Part shown: positions 43,723 to 52,239 of the stretch, piece after piece
Position numbering within the stretch: position 1 is the first letter of the stretch
Layout: each line of letters begins with the position of its first letter
Notes under the pieces: model-generated
What the model was told of the DNA's origin: nothing
What the model saw: only the letters and a program-made list of their open reading frames with translations
Databases searched by the model: none
Assembly (NCBI RefSeq): GCF_028682175.1
Contig: NZ_JANHKS010000001.1
Location: 1-64,000, forward strand
DNA: 64,000 bases
Source of the DNA: Pseudomonas putida
GTDB taxonomy: Bacteria; Pseudomonadota; Gammaproteobacteria; Pseudomonadales; Pseudomonadaceae
Reading direction: 5' to 3'
Program-made: the position numbers and the translations under genes

Positions 43723-45312
43723 TCAGGCCAGCGCCGGTTGTTTGGCTGCGGTCACGTCGCTTTCACCGCGTTCGAAGTGATAACGCCCGGTGTGCAGGCT
43801 GCTTGGCCCCAAGCGGGCGAACTTGATCATGAGGTACATCTCGATAATCAGCAGCACGGTGTAGAACGCCACCAGCGCCAGGATCGAGCCCAGGACATCC
43901 CCAGCCGAGAGCGTCGAAGCCGACAGGTGCACCGGCAGCACTTCACCGATCGATCAGGGCTGGCGACCATGCTCGGCGACCCACCAGCCGGTCTGGGTGG
44001 CAACCCACGGCAGCGGCAGGCTGAACAGCGCCCATTTGAGCAACCAGCGCTTGCCGGTCTCGTTCTTGCGCGCCGAGGCCCAGAAGGCGCAGGCGAACAA
44101 CAGCAGCATCAGCACACCGCTGAGAACCATGATGCGGAAGGTCCAGAAGATCGACGCCACGTGGGGAATCGAATCCAGCGCCGCCTGTTTGATCTGCTGT
44201 TCATTGGCGTCCACCACCTTGTCGGTGTATTTCTTGAGCAGCAGGCCGTAGCCCAGGTCTTTCTTGACGTCGTTGAAGGCGTTCAGGGTCTGCTCGCTCC
44301 TGTCGCCGGCGCGCAGCTTGCCCAGCAACTCGTAGGCGATCATGCCGTTGCGGATGCGGCCCTGATGCTCGCTGACCAGGTCCTTGATCCCGGTGACCTG
44401 CTTGTCTACCGAGCGGGTGGCGATGATGCCCATCACGTAGGGGATCTTCACCGCGTAGTCGGTGCGCTGCTCAGCCTGGTTCGGCAGACCGAACAAGGTG
44501 AAGGCCGCTGGGGCCGGTTCGGTTTCCCATTCAGCCTCGATGGCCGCCAGCTTGGTTTTCTGCACATCGCCGATCTCGTAGCCGGACTCATCGCCCAGCA
44601 CGATCACCGACAGGATCGACGCCATGCCGAACGCCGAAGCGATGGCGAACGAACGACGGGCAAAGCCGGTATCCCGGCCCTTGAGCAGGTACCAGCTGGA
44701 AATCGCGAGGACGAAAATGGCGCCGGTGACATAACCGCCGGCCACGGTGTGCACGAACTTGACCTGCGCCACCGGGTTGAACACCAACTCGCTGAAACTG
44801 GTGAGTTCCATGCGCATGGTGGTGAAGTTGAACTCGGCGCCAACCGGGTTCTGCATCCAGCCATTGGCGATGAGAATCCACAGCGCCGACATGTTCGAGC
44901 CAATCGCTACCAGCCAGGTCACGGCCAGATGCTGCACGCGGCTCAAGCGATCCCAGCCGAAGAAGAACAGCCCGATGAAGGTCGATTCGAGGAAGAACGC
45001 CATCATCCCTTCTATGGCCAGCGGCGCGCCGAAGATGTCGCCCACGTAATGGCTGTAGTAGGCCCAGTTGGTGCCGAACTGAAATTCCATGGTCAGCCCG
45101 GTGGTCACGCCCAGGGCGAAGTTGATGCCGAACAGCTTGCCCCAGAACCGGGTCATGTCCTTGTAGACCTGCTTGCCGGTCATGACGTACACCGACTCCA
45201 TGATGGCCAGCAGGAAGGTCATGCCCAGGGTCAGAGGGACGAAGATAAAGTGGTACAGCGCGGTCATTGCGAATTGCAGTCGAGACAGGTCGACGACTGA
45301 TTCCGAAATCAT
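43723..45312 (-). pseudogene. cydA: Cytochrome bd ubiquinol oxidase subunit I (CydA), interrupted by an in-frame TGA
   Basis: The full frame would encode 529 residues of long-Q-loop CydA: haem b595 ligand His near the N-terminus ([13 protein letters not shown]), the GRxP and quinol-loop region with [18 protein letters not shown], and the final helix YTVLLIIEMYLMIKFARLGP. Codon 453 (43954-43956, minus strand) is TGA. The context GRQP-stop-SIGEVLP shows that it replaces the Trp of the GRQPW-x-IGEVLP motif, so a single G-to-A change on the coding strand turned TGG into TGA. The frame then stays open and conserved to the proper end. A 452-residue product would lack the last helix and the conserved Glu of IGEVLP. 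Sequencing error or a very recent mutation are both possible. Confidence 0.9.
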
Positions 45313-45506
45313 TGTGGGTTCTTCTCATCAGGTTCGGGAGGGGCACCCATTACATGCAGGCCGACTTGCACCCCGTCATCGCTGACGTCGACCGGCGCGT
45401 CGAACCAGACGCTCCGGATGCCCATCAGCAGGATGAGTTTGAGCAACAGGATCAGCCCGATTTCTTTCGCCAGCGGGTGTTTGAGGAAATCGAAAGGGCC
45501 AGGCAT
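45309..45506 (-). CDS. cydP: Putative cytochrome oxidase small subunit CydP
   Basis: This 65-residue protein has one membrane helix (about 15-33, [20 protein letters not shown]), preceded by [11 protein letters not shown] and followed by a short periplasmic tail. It matches the small CydP protein that heads some Pseudomonas and related cyd operons. Its stop codon overlaps the cydA start (ATGA), so the genes are translationally coupled. It is the first gene after the Anr box. The ribosome-binding site is weak. Confidence 0.8.
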   Translation of the reverse strand: MPGPFDFLKHPLAKEIGLILLLKLILLMGIRSVWFDAPVDVSDDGVQVGLHVMGAPPEPDEKNPQ

Positions 45507-45560
45507 GTTGAGGACTCGTCGGGGTACGAGGTATTTTTCCTACAGACCTTTCTGAGGTTT

Positions 45561-45574
45561 TTGATCTGGATCAA
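45561..45574 (-). promoter_or_regulatory. Anr/FNR box upstream of the cyd operon
   Basis: TTGATCTGGATCAA is a perfect match to the FNR/Anr consensus TTGAT-N4-ATCAA. Its centre lies about 61 bases upstream of the cydP ATG. If it acts at -41.5, transcription would start near 45526 with a leader of about 20 bases. This predicts oxygen-limited induction of cydPABX-ybgE. Confidence 0.9.
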
Positions 45575-45675
45575 GGGCGGGGGGATGGGGGGTGTGGCGT
45601 AGTGCCACAGGGGGACTGTAGTGGTTGGTATTGGATTGTGGGTTTTTGAGGGGCTTGGCGGGGGATTGCTACATG

Positions 45676-45878
45676 GATGCCCTGCGGGCGCATCGCGAGC
45701 AAGCTCACTCCTACATTTGTTGCAACGTGCCATGGCCTGATGGACCGCGTTGATAGCCTTGGTGCATGGCGCGGGATCATTGGCAGGTCAAGAAGGCTAC
45801 CTACTCGGTCCATCAGAATGCGGCACGTTGCAAAAAATGTAGGAGTGAGCTTGCTCGCGATCAGGCCCGAAGGGCATC
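45676..45878. repeat. Large REP-containing inverted repeat with arms of about 72 bp
   Basis: The arms at 45676-45747 and 45806-45878 are inverted copies with only a few mismatches, around a 58-base loop. Each arm contains a REP core (GCGAGCAAGCTCACTCCTAC), a TTGCAACGTGCC block and a CTGATGGACCG block. It lies between the divergent cyd operon and the solute-binding protein gene, and no gene is supported in it. Confidence 0.88.
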
Positions 45879-46046
45879 AAAGTAAAGATCCCAAGCCAAC
45901 CTTCAATTAGATGATAAACGGCACCCAATCCCCTCAAGAGCCCGCCACTGCAGCCGATATCAGTAACGTGAAGGCAGTTGTCACGTAGGCGCCCCGGGCC
46001 GTCAGCCGGATGAGCGCCACCACTGCCATCGATGAGGTAGCCATCC

Positions 46047-46817
46047 ATGACGCCCCCCAACCACAAACTCAAGGCCCGCAACGTGCTTTACGCCGTCGTG
46101 CTCGCGTGCCTGAACGTTTGTGCGAGCCAGGCTGAGCCGATCCGGGTGGTCACCGAGGAGCTGGCGCCCTACAACATGACCCTCAATGGCCAGTTGACCG
46201 GCATGAGCACCGAAGTCGTGCAGGCGGTGCTCAAGGAAGTGAACGTCGATGCCACCATCCAGTCCATGCCCTGGGCCCGGGCCTATGACCTGGCGCTGCA
46301 TGATCCCAACGTGCTGATCTACTCCATTACCCGCACCCCCGAGCGCGAACACCTGTTCAAGTGGGTGGGCACCATCGCCACGTCCCGCTGGTACATCTAT
46401 TCCTCTGCCTCCCACCCCGTCAGCCTCATGGACCTCGACGACGCACGGGACTGGCAGACCGCGACCGTCAACGAAGACGTCGGGGAGCAATACCTGATCG
46501 GCAAGCGCTTTGCAGTCGGCCAGCAGTTGCAGCCGAGCAACCGCTACGAACTCAATTACCAGAAATTGCGCACCGGCCATGTCGACCTGTGGATTTCCGA
46601 CGAGCTGAACGCCACCTGGCTGGCCCGCCAGGCCGGCGACGATCCCGAGCGCACGCTGGTGCGCTCCTTGCGTGTGCCCGAACTTGAGGATTCGGGGGGC
46701 TTCAACATGGCTTTCAGTGCCGGGACTGCGGATGCTACTGTTGCGCTGTTCAAGAAAGGGCTGAAGACCATCCGTGAGAACGGAACCTACGATGCCATTG
46801 CGCGGAAATGGAATTGA
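46047..46817 (+). CDS. Periplasmic solute-binding protein (SBP_bac_3-like)
   Basis: This 256-residue protein has a signal peptide (about 1-28, ending CASQA) and a family 3 solute-binding domain. Signs of this are RVVTEELAPYNMTLNGQLTGMSTEVVQAVL at the start and the C-terminal KKGLKTIRENGTYDAIARKWN, typical of amino-acid-type binding proteins. No permease or ATPase gene is nearby. Its 3' end overlaps the diguanylate cyclase gene by 10 bases, suggesting joint expression and a sensing rather than a transport role. A related protein is encoded two genes downstream. Confidence 0.88.
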   Translation: MTPPNHKLKARNVLYAVVLACLNVCASQAEPIRVVTEELAPYNMTLNGQLTGMSTEVVQAVLKEVNVDATIQSMPWARAYDLALHDPNVLIYSITRTPEREHLFKWVGTIATSRWYIYSSASHPVSLMDLDDARDWQTATVNEDVGEQYLIGKRFAVGQQLQPSNRYELNYQKLRTGHVDLWISDELNATWLARQAGDDPERTLVRSLRVPELEDSGGFNMAFSAGTADATVALFKKGLKTIRENGTYDAIARKWN

Positions 46818-48163
46818 GCATGCTCGCAGAGTCCGATTCGAATCTTCCCGAGGAAGCCGTGCCCCCACGCAGCGGTTCGCTGGCGCGCAGGCTGGTATTG
46901 GCCACCCTGGCGTTCTGCCTGTTGTTTACCGTGGCCACGGTCACGGTTCGCACCTGGTTTGCCTGGAACAACAACCTGGCGACCATGAATGCCGAGCTGA
47001 GCCTGATCGACCAGGTGTTCCAGGGCACGCTGTCCAAGGCGGTCTGGGAAATGGACAACGACGCGTTGCAGGCGCAGATCGACAGCGTCGCGCTGGCCGC
47101 GCCGGTGGGCAAGGTCGAATTGAAAATCCTGCGCCCGGGCCGTGCGGCTGAACTGCTGCAACGTCAGCATCCCGGCCACAGCGGCTCGATCCTCGCCCCC
47201 GCCCTGCACCGCCAGTTGACGGTCACCCCCTACCCCGGCGCCAACGAAGTGGTGGGCGAGCTGACCATCGAAGGCGACGAGAGCCTGCTCTGGAAGCGGC
47301 TGTGGAAGGAAGTCTGGATCATCATGCTGACCCAGGTCATCCAGTCCCTGGCGCTGGCCGGGCTCATCATGGGCATGTTCAACCGCTCGGTAACCCTTCA
47401 CGTGCGGCGCATCGCCCGGCACCTGGAACAGCTCACGCCACAGAACCTGAAACATCACCTGATGCTCGAACGCAGTGGCAAGGCCGGTGATGAACTGGAC
47501 ATGCTCGAAGCCGGGGTCAACGACCTGCAGGACAAGCTCGCCACCCACCTGGAGCGCCAGGCCCGTGACGAAATCGCCCTGGCCGCCAGCCGCGACCACC
47601 TGGCCGAAGTGGTCGAGCAGCGCACCGCACAATTGCAGGCGGCGAACATTCGCCTGGAAGCCCTGACCCGTTTCGACCCGCTGACGGGCCTGGCCAACCG
47701 TCGCCACTTCGACGAGCTCAAGGAGCTGGAATTCAACCGTGCCCTGCGCCACCACCAGCCACTCTCGGTGCTGATGTGCGACATCGATTTCTTCAAGCTC
47801 TACAACGACACCTACGGCCATGCCATGGGCGACCAATGCCTGCGCGACGTGGCCCTGACCATGAGCGCACTGTTCTCGCGCTCCGGGGAACTGGTCGCGC
47901 GGCTGGGCGGGGAGGAATTCGCCGTGCTGCTGCCCGGCCAGGTCCGCGAACAGGCCGCAGCGTCGGCCGAGCGCCTGCGTGAGCTGCTTGCCAACCAGCA
48001 GCTGCCCCACGGCGCGTCGCACGTATCGCCTTATGTCACGCTGAGCATTGGCGTCGCCGAGCTGGATCCGGCGACCATGGAGCGTTTCGACCAGTTGTTG
48101 CAAAGCGCCGACAAAGCCTTGTACCGGGCCAAGAGCCAGGGCCGCAATCGCTGCGTGATCTGA
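46808..48163 (+). CDS. Membrane diguanylate cyclase (GGDEF domain, GGEEF motif)
   Basis: This c-di-GMP synthase of 451 residues has a first membrane helix (about 26-50), a periplasmic sensor region (about 55-170), a second helix (about 175-198), a HAMP-like/coiled-coil linker (about 200-280) and a C-terminal GGDEF domain. The active site is GGEEF (367-371), and FDPLTGLANRRHFDE opens the domain, so it should be catalytic. The inhibitory site, RxxD in many cyclases, reads RSGE here and is probably weakened. The start at 46808 overlaps the solute-binding gene; an ATG at 46820 is the alternative. The gene lies between two solute-binding genes. Confidence 0.92.
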   Translation: MELSMLAESDSNLPEEAVPPRSGSLARRLVLATLAFCLLFTVATVTVRTWFAWNNNLATMNAELSLIDQVFQGTLSKAVWEMDNDALQAQIDSVALAAPVGKVELKILRPGRAAELLQRQHPGHSGSILAPALHRQLTVTPYPGANEVVGELTIEGDESLLWKRLWKEVWIIMLTQVIQSLALAGLIMGMFNRSVTLHVRRIARHLEQLTPQNLKHHLMLERSGKAGDELDMLEAGVNDLQDKLATHLERQARDEIALAASRDHLAEVVEQRTAQLQAANIRLEALTRFDPLTGLANRRHFDELKELEFNRALRHHQPLSVLMCDIDFFKLYNDTYGHAMGDQCLRDVALTMSALFSRSGELVARLGGEEFAVLLPGQVREQAAASAERLRELLANQQLPHGASHVSPYVTLSIGVAELDPATMERFDQLLQSADKALYRAKSQGRNRCVI

Positions 48164-48179
48164 AAAGGGAGCATCTTTC

Positions 48180-48929
48180 ATGAGTACCACCCCCCGTTCG
48201 GTCAAACGGCGTTCACTGGCGTTCTGTGCCACCTTGCTGGCTCTCGCGTGCCTGAATGCAAGGGCCGACACGCTGCAAGTGGTCACCGAGGATTCCTCCT
48301 ACAGCGCCTTCGAGAACGGCAAGGTGGTGGGCGTCGCCAGCGAGATCGTCGAACAGACCCTCGCCCGGGCCGGCATCACCGATTACCACATGACGCTCTA
48401 CCCCTGGGCGCGCGCCTATGACATGGCGCGTCTGGAACCCAATGTGCTGATCTACCCGATCATCCGCAGCGCCGAACGCGACCCGCTGTTCAAATGGGTC
48501 GGCGAGCTGGATCAGGTCACCCCCTCGTTCTACAAGCTGCGCGAACGCCGCGACGTGGTGGTCAAGAGCCTGCAGGACGCCAGGAACTACAGCGTCGGCG
48601 TGGTGCGCGACGACTCGCGCCAGGAATACCTGGAGGGCAAGGGATTCAGCAAGATGGTGGTGTCGGCCAACAACCTGGACAACCTGCGCAAACTGCTGAG
48701 CGGCCAGGTACTGCTGGTGCCGATGCCCGAACGCGAGGCGCGGGAACAGTGCGATGACCTGCACATTGCCTACGAAGACCTGGAAGCGGTCTACACCCTG
48801 GACGACCTGTCCAAGGGCCTGTACGTCGCCATCAGCCTCAAGACGCCGGAAGAAACCGTCAAGCGCATCACCAACGCCTTCGCCCAACTGAAAAACGACG
48901 GCACCGTTGCCAAGGTCCTCGCCCGCTAG
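48180..48929 (+). CDS. Second periplasmic solute-binding protein (SBP_bac_3-like)
   Basis: This 249-residue protein has a signal peptide (about 1-29, ending LNARA) and a family 3 binding domain (LQVVTEDSSYSAFENGKVVGVASEIVEQ) with YPWARAYDMARLEPNVLIYPIIRSAERDPLFKWVG, a segment it shares closely with the protein at 46047. The C-terminal KRITNAFAQLKNDGTVAKVLA matches the usual end of the fold. AAGGGAG precedes the ATG, 16 bases after the cyclase stop. It is probably the third gene of one operon. The ligand is unknown. Confidence 0.88.
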   Translation: MSTTPRSVKRRSLAFCATLLALACLNARADTLQVVTEDSSYSAFENGKVVGVASEIVEQTLARAGITDYHMTLYPWARAYDMARLEPNVLIYPIIRSAERDPLFKWVGELDQVTPSFYKLRERRDVVVKSLQDARNYSVGVVRDDSRQEYLEGKGFSKMVVSANNLDNLRKLLSGQVLLVPMPEREAREQCDDLHIAYEDLEAVYTLDDLSKGLYVAISLKTPEETVKRITNAFAQLKNDGTVAKVLAR

Positions 48930-48949
48930 TTTCCCTCCCGGAAAACGCA

Positions 48950-48977
48950 AACGGCCCTGCCAGAGGGCAGAGCCGTT
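48950..48977. terminator. Bidirectional hairpin between convergent genes
   Basis: AACGGCCCTGCC and GGCAGAGCCGTT pair with one mismatch and a 4-base loop, 20 bases after the second solute-binding gene and 25 bases after the stop of the convergent minus-strand gene. It could terminate both, though T runs are short. Confidence 0.6.
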
Positions 48978-49001
48978 CGCTAGTTCGCCAGGTGTTGGCG
49001 A

Positions 49002-49694
49002 TCAGTTGCCCGCCACCTGTGCCACCTCGCCGGACGTCACCAGCGCCTTGAGCGACAAGTTGAACTGTTTCAGGGCGTTGATCTGCAACTCACGCTGCTG
49101 ATCGATCTGCGCGGCGATTTCCGGAGCGGCCTTGTCGCGGACCCAGATAGAACTCAGTTCCTTCTCGCCCAGGCCTTGTGCCTGGCCGATGTATTGCAGG
49201 TTGGCGTCGTAGAACTTGGCCACGAACCGCGCCTCGAACTTGCTGTTGCGCTGGGTCACCAACTGGCTGTAAGTGTCGAGCATGACTACCACATCAGGGC
49301 GCGCCTTCATCAGTGCATCGAGATTTTCGTAGACCGTCACCGAGGCGAATTCCTTCTGCAACGAACCCTTGAGCCAGTCGATGGCCAGTTTCGGATCGGA
49401 GCTGTTGATGAAGGCGTTGCTGATGCGTGAGTCCAGTTTGCCGCTCTGGATGCCTTTGAGCGCGACGGCGTGGTAACGCTCCAGATATTCAAGGGTGCCA
49501 ACGGTGTTTTCGCTGTAGAGCACGCCCACCGACTGGGACTTCTTCAGGCTCAGCGCGCTGTCGGCAACCGGCAGGAAATGGCAGGACTGCTCGGCCGCAG
49601 TATAGGCTTGAGCGTTGTCGGCGGCGTAGGAAGGCGCGGCGGCGAACCCGCCAGTCAGTACGGCGACGAGCGTCAGCAGGGTTGAAATTCTCAT
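49002..49694 (-). CDS. Hypothetical periplasmic protein, binding-protein-like
   Basis: This 230-residue exported protein begins MRISTLLTLVAVLTGGFAAAPSYAA, a standard Sec signal. The mature part contains segments reminiscent of a periplasmic-binding fold (VGVLYSENTVGTLEYLERYHAV, LDALMKARPDVVVMLDTYS) and ends in a helical, Gln-rich stretch. AAGGA precedes the ATG at 49694. I do not recognise a named family. The similarity in layout to solute-binding proteins next door may be meaningful or only superficial. Confidence 0.72.
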   Translation of the reverse strand: MRISTLLTLVAVLTGGFAAAPSYAADNAQAYTAAEQSCHFLPVADSALSLKKSQSVGVLYSENTVGTLEYLERYHAVALKGIQSGKLDSRISNAFINSSDPKLAIDWLKGSLQKEFASVTVYENLDALMKARPDVVVMLDTYSQLVTQRNSKFEARFVAKFYDANLQYIGQAQGLGEKELSSIWVRDKAAPEIAAQIDQQRELQINALKQFNLSLKALVTSGEVAQVAGN

Positions 49695-49869
49695 CGCGCA
49701 TGTCCTTCTAAAGCCAGTTCGGTATGGCTCTATCCTGCTCCTTTGCTGGAAAAAAAGAACTCCCGTTTCTTGATGTTCACTATCGATTTCACGAATGGTA
49801 GAGGGATTGAGAAAGTCCTTTACGGTTTCGCGAATAAAACAACTTTCCAATAGGCGTAAACGAACTAAC

Positions 49870-51219
49870 TCACACTGCGAAGTTGAGGATCACCTGGCGG
49901 ACTTTATGCAGCGCAGCAGTCAATGCCCCAGGTTCGAGCGAGCCCAGCGCCAGGCGCAATGCATGGGGAACGGGGCTGCCGACGGCAAACGGCTCGGCGG
50001 TGGCCACGGCAATGTCCTGCGCCAGCAGTGCCACCGCCACCTGATCGGCGCGGACCTCTTCGGGCAGCGGCAGCCATAGAAAGTACGACGCCGGATGGCC
50101 GATCACCGCAAGCCCGGCCAGGGCCTTTCTGGCGAGCCGGTTGCGACTCATCGCGTCCTTGCGTTTCTCGGCTTCTAGACGCTCGACGGTACCATCCATG
50201 ACCCATCCGCAGACCAACGCCGTCATCACACCCGGGGTGTTCCAGGTGGTCGCGCGGATCGCCCGCTCGATCGACGCCACCCATTTGAGGGGCGCGGCGA
50301 TATAACCAACCCGCAAGCCGGTGGCGACGTTCTTGGAGAAACCTGAAATATAGACCGTGCGGTCGGGCGCCAGCGTCTGCAAGGGCGCGGGCGGGTTCTG
50401 CGCGAGAAATGCATAGGCCGCGTCCTCGATCAGCAGCAGATCGTGGGCCTGGGCGATGTCCGCCAGCCGCCTGCGCCAGGCCGCGTCCAAGACCCAGCCC
50501 ATGGGATTGTGCAGCGTCGGCATCGCATACACCGCCTTGATCCGGCGCTTCGCGCAGAGGGTTTCGAGGGCCTGCAGGTCGGGCCCGGTTTCGCTCAACG
50601 GGATCGGCACCAGCTCCAGCCGATGGGCCTGGGCGATCACCTTGAAGCCCGAGTAGGTCAGCGCATCCACCGCCACCACATCGCCGGGCTTGAGCAAGGC
50701 CATGACCGTTGCCGCCAGGCCATGCTGGGCGCCGCTGACGATGAGGATCTGTTCGGCGCTCACCGCAAGCCCGCGGTCGATCAGGTGCCGTGCCATGCAG
50801 GCGCGCTCATGCAGGCGCCCGGCATGGGGCTGATAGCGCAGCAAGGCTTCCAGATCCCCCGACAGCGCCAACTGCCGCAGCCCGGTGCGCAGCATCTGCG
50901 CCTGGCCCGGCAGCGCCGGGTAGTTGAAATTGAGGTCGAGCATCCCCGCCGCAGTGGCCTGCTGATCGACGCCATGTGTCAGGGGCAGCGCGATCTCGCG
51001 CACGAAAGTACCGCGCCCGGTTTCGCCGCTGACCAGCCCCATCGCCTCAAGCTCGGCATAGACCCGCGATGCCGTCACCAACGCCAGCCCCTGTTGCTCG
51101 GCCAACTGACGGTGGGTCGGCAAACGGGTGCCGGGCGGCAGGGCTCCGGAGGCAATGTCGTTGGCGAAAGTGTCAACCACGGTCTTGTAGCGGGCGCGAG
51201 GCATGGGTGATGTATCCAT
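49870..51219 (-). CDS. MocR/PdxR-type regulator (GntR HTH fused to PLP aminotransferase domain)
   Basis: This protein of about 449 residues has an N-terminal GntR winged helix (about 8-75, DIASGALPPGTRLPTHRQLAEQQGLALVTASRVYAELEAMGLV) and a fold-type I aminotransferase domain (about 100-445). The PLP-binding Lys lies in the conserved segment ISGFSKNVATGLRVGYIAAP. MocR proteins bind PLP and DNA and usually regulate a divergent gene, here the EamA transporter 103 bases away. An ATG at 51204 is an alternative start. The frame is open further upstream, but that part is not conserved-looking. Confidence 0.9.
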   Translation of the reverse strand: MDTSPMPRARYKTVVDTFANDIASGALPPGTRLPTHRQLAEQQGLALVTASRVYAELEAMGLVSGETGRGTFVREIALPLTHGVDQQATAAGMLDLNFNYPALPGQAQMLRTGLRQLALSGDLEALLRYQPHAGRLHERACMARHLIDRGLAVSAEQILIVSGAQHGLAATVMALLKPGDVVAVDALTYSGFKVIAQAHRLELVPIPLSETGPDLQALETLCAKRRIKAVYAMPTLHNPMGWVLDAAWRRRLADIAQAHDLLLIEDAAYAFLAQNPPAPLQTLAPDRTVYISGFSKNVATGLRVGYIAAPLKWVASIERAIRATTWNTPGVMTALVCGWVMDGTVERLEAEKRKDAMSRNRLARKALAGLAVIGHPASYFLWLPLPEEVRADQVAVALLAQDIAVATAEPFAVGSPVPHALRLALGSLEPGALTAALHKVRQVILNFAV

Positions 51220-51322
51220 GACAATTTTTTGATTGTATTGATTCTGCGCCTTAGCATTCCCGGCATGCAACAGGCACTGCCTGCCGACTGCACCTCCCCC
51301 GCCGTCACCGAGGCCCGACACC

Positions 51323-52219
51323 ATGGAACATGTATCGCAGCTCGAACCCCTGCCCACGCAAAAAGCCTCGAGCGGATGGCTCAACGGTCTGATCGGCGTG
51401 ACCATTTTCAGCGGGTCGTTGCCGGCCACGCGGATTGCCGTCCAGGAGTTCGCGCCGGTCTTCCTCACGGTCGCCCGAGCGTCGATTGCCGGTGCCCTGG
51501 CGCTGGGCATGCTGTGGCTGCTCAGGGAAAAGCGCCCTGCTCGGGATCAGTGGTTGCCGCTGTTGATCGTTGCGCTCGGGGTGGTGGTCGGTTTTCCGTT
51601 GCTCACCGCACTGGCCTTGCAATATGTGACCTCTGCGCACTCGATCGTTTTCGTTGGCCTGTTGCCGCTGGCCACTGCCGCGTTTGCCGTGCTGCGCGGT
51701 GGCGAGCGCCCGCGCCCGGTGTTCTGGGTGTTTTCGCTGCTGGGCAGCGGGCTGGTGGTGGGCTACGCGCTGGCTCAAGGGCTGACTGCTTCACCCAAGG
51801 GCGATTTGCTGATGCTGCTGGCGATGCTGGTGTGCGGGCTGGGGTATGCCGAAGGGGCGAAGCTGTCGAAAACACTGGGTGGCTGGCAGGTCATCAGTTG
51901 GGCGCTGGTGCTGTCGCTGCCGGTAATGCTGGCGCTGACCTGGATCACCGCACCTGCATCCTTCGTTCACATCACCCTGCCCGCCTGGCTGAGCCTGGGG
52001 TATGTGTCGCTGTTCAGCATGCTGATCGGCTTTGTGTTCTGGTATCGAGGGCTGGCTCAAGGGGGAATCGCTGCGGTTGGCCAGTTGCAGTTGCTGCAAC
52101 CCTTCTTCGGCCTGGCGCTGGCGGCGACGCTGCTGCACGAACAGGTGAGCCTTGGCATGCTCGGGGTGACGCTTGCCGTGATCCTGTGCGTCGCCGGCGC
52201 CCGCCGATTCGCCCGTTGA
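51323..52219 (+). CDS. DMT-superfamily EamA transporter
   Basis: This 298-residue inner-membrane permease has ten predicted helices in two EamA repeats (about 20-145 and 160-295). Typical features are LTVARASIAGALALGMLWLL and GFPLLTALALQYVTSAHSIVFVGLLPLATA in the first half, and FSMLIGFVFWYRGLAQGGIAAVGQLQLLQPFFG in the second. It probably exports an amino acid or another metabolite. Pairing with a divergent MocR regulator is a widespread arrangement and suggests that expression responds to a PLP-reactive amine or amino acid. Confidence 0.9.
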   Translation: MEHVSQLEPLPTQKASSGWLNGLIGVTIFSGSLPATRIAVQEFAPVFLTVARASIAGALALGMLWLLREKRPARDQWLPLLIVALGVVVGFPLLTALALQYVTSAHSIVFVGLLPLATAAFAVLRGGERPRPVFWVFSLLGSGLVVGYALAQGLTASPKGDLLMLLAMLVCGLGYAEGAKLSKTLGGWQVISWALVLSLPVMLALTWITAPASFVHITLPAWLSLGYVSLFSMLIGFVFWYRGLAQGGIAAVGQLQLLQPFFGLALAATLLHEQVSLGMLGVTLAVILCVAGARRFAR

Positions 52220-52239
52220 CATTGCGCTTCGCCACAGAA

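Noticed and set aside
43723-43941. Separate 72-codon minus-strand gene after cydA
   Set aside because: It is in the same frame as cydA and matches the C-terminal helix of CydA, so it is the cut-off end rather than a new gene.
43954-43956. TGA in cydA as a selenocysteine codon
   Set aside because: The family has Trp at this place, no Sec function is known for CydA and no SECIS-like hairpin is evident directly downstream.
45571-45910. Small open frames between the cyd operon and the solute-binding gene
   Set aside because: They run through the large inverted repeat and carry REP-derived sequence.
49695-49850. Extension of the periplasmic protein gene to 49850
   Set aside because: The signal peptide begins at the ATG at 49694, which has an AAGGA site; the extra N-terminus would hide it.
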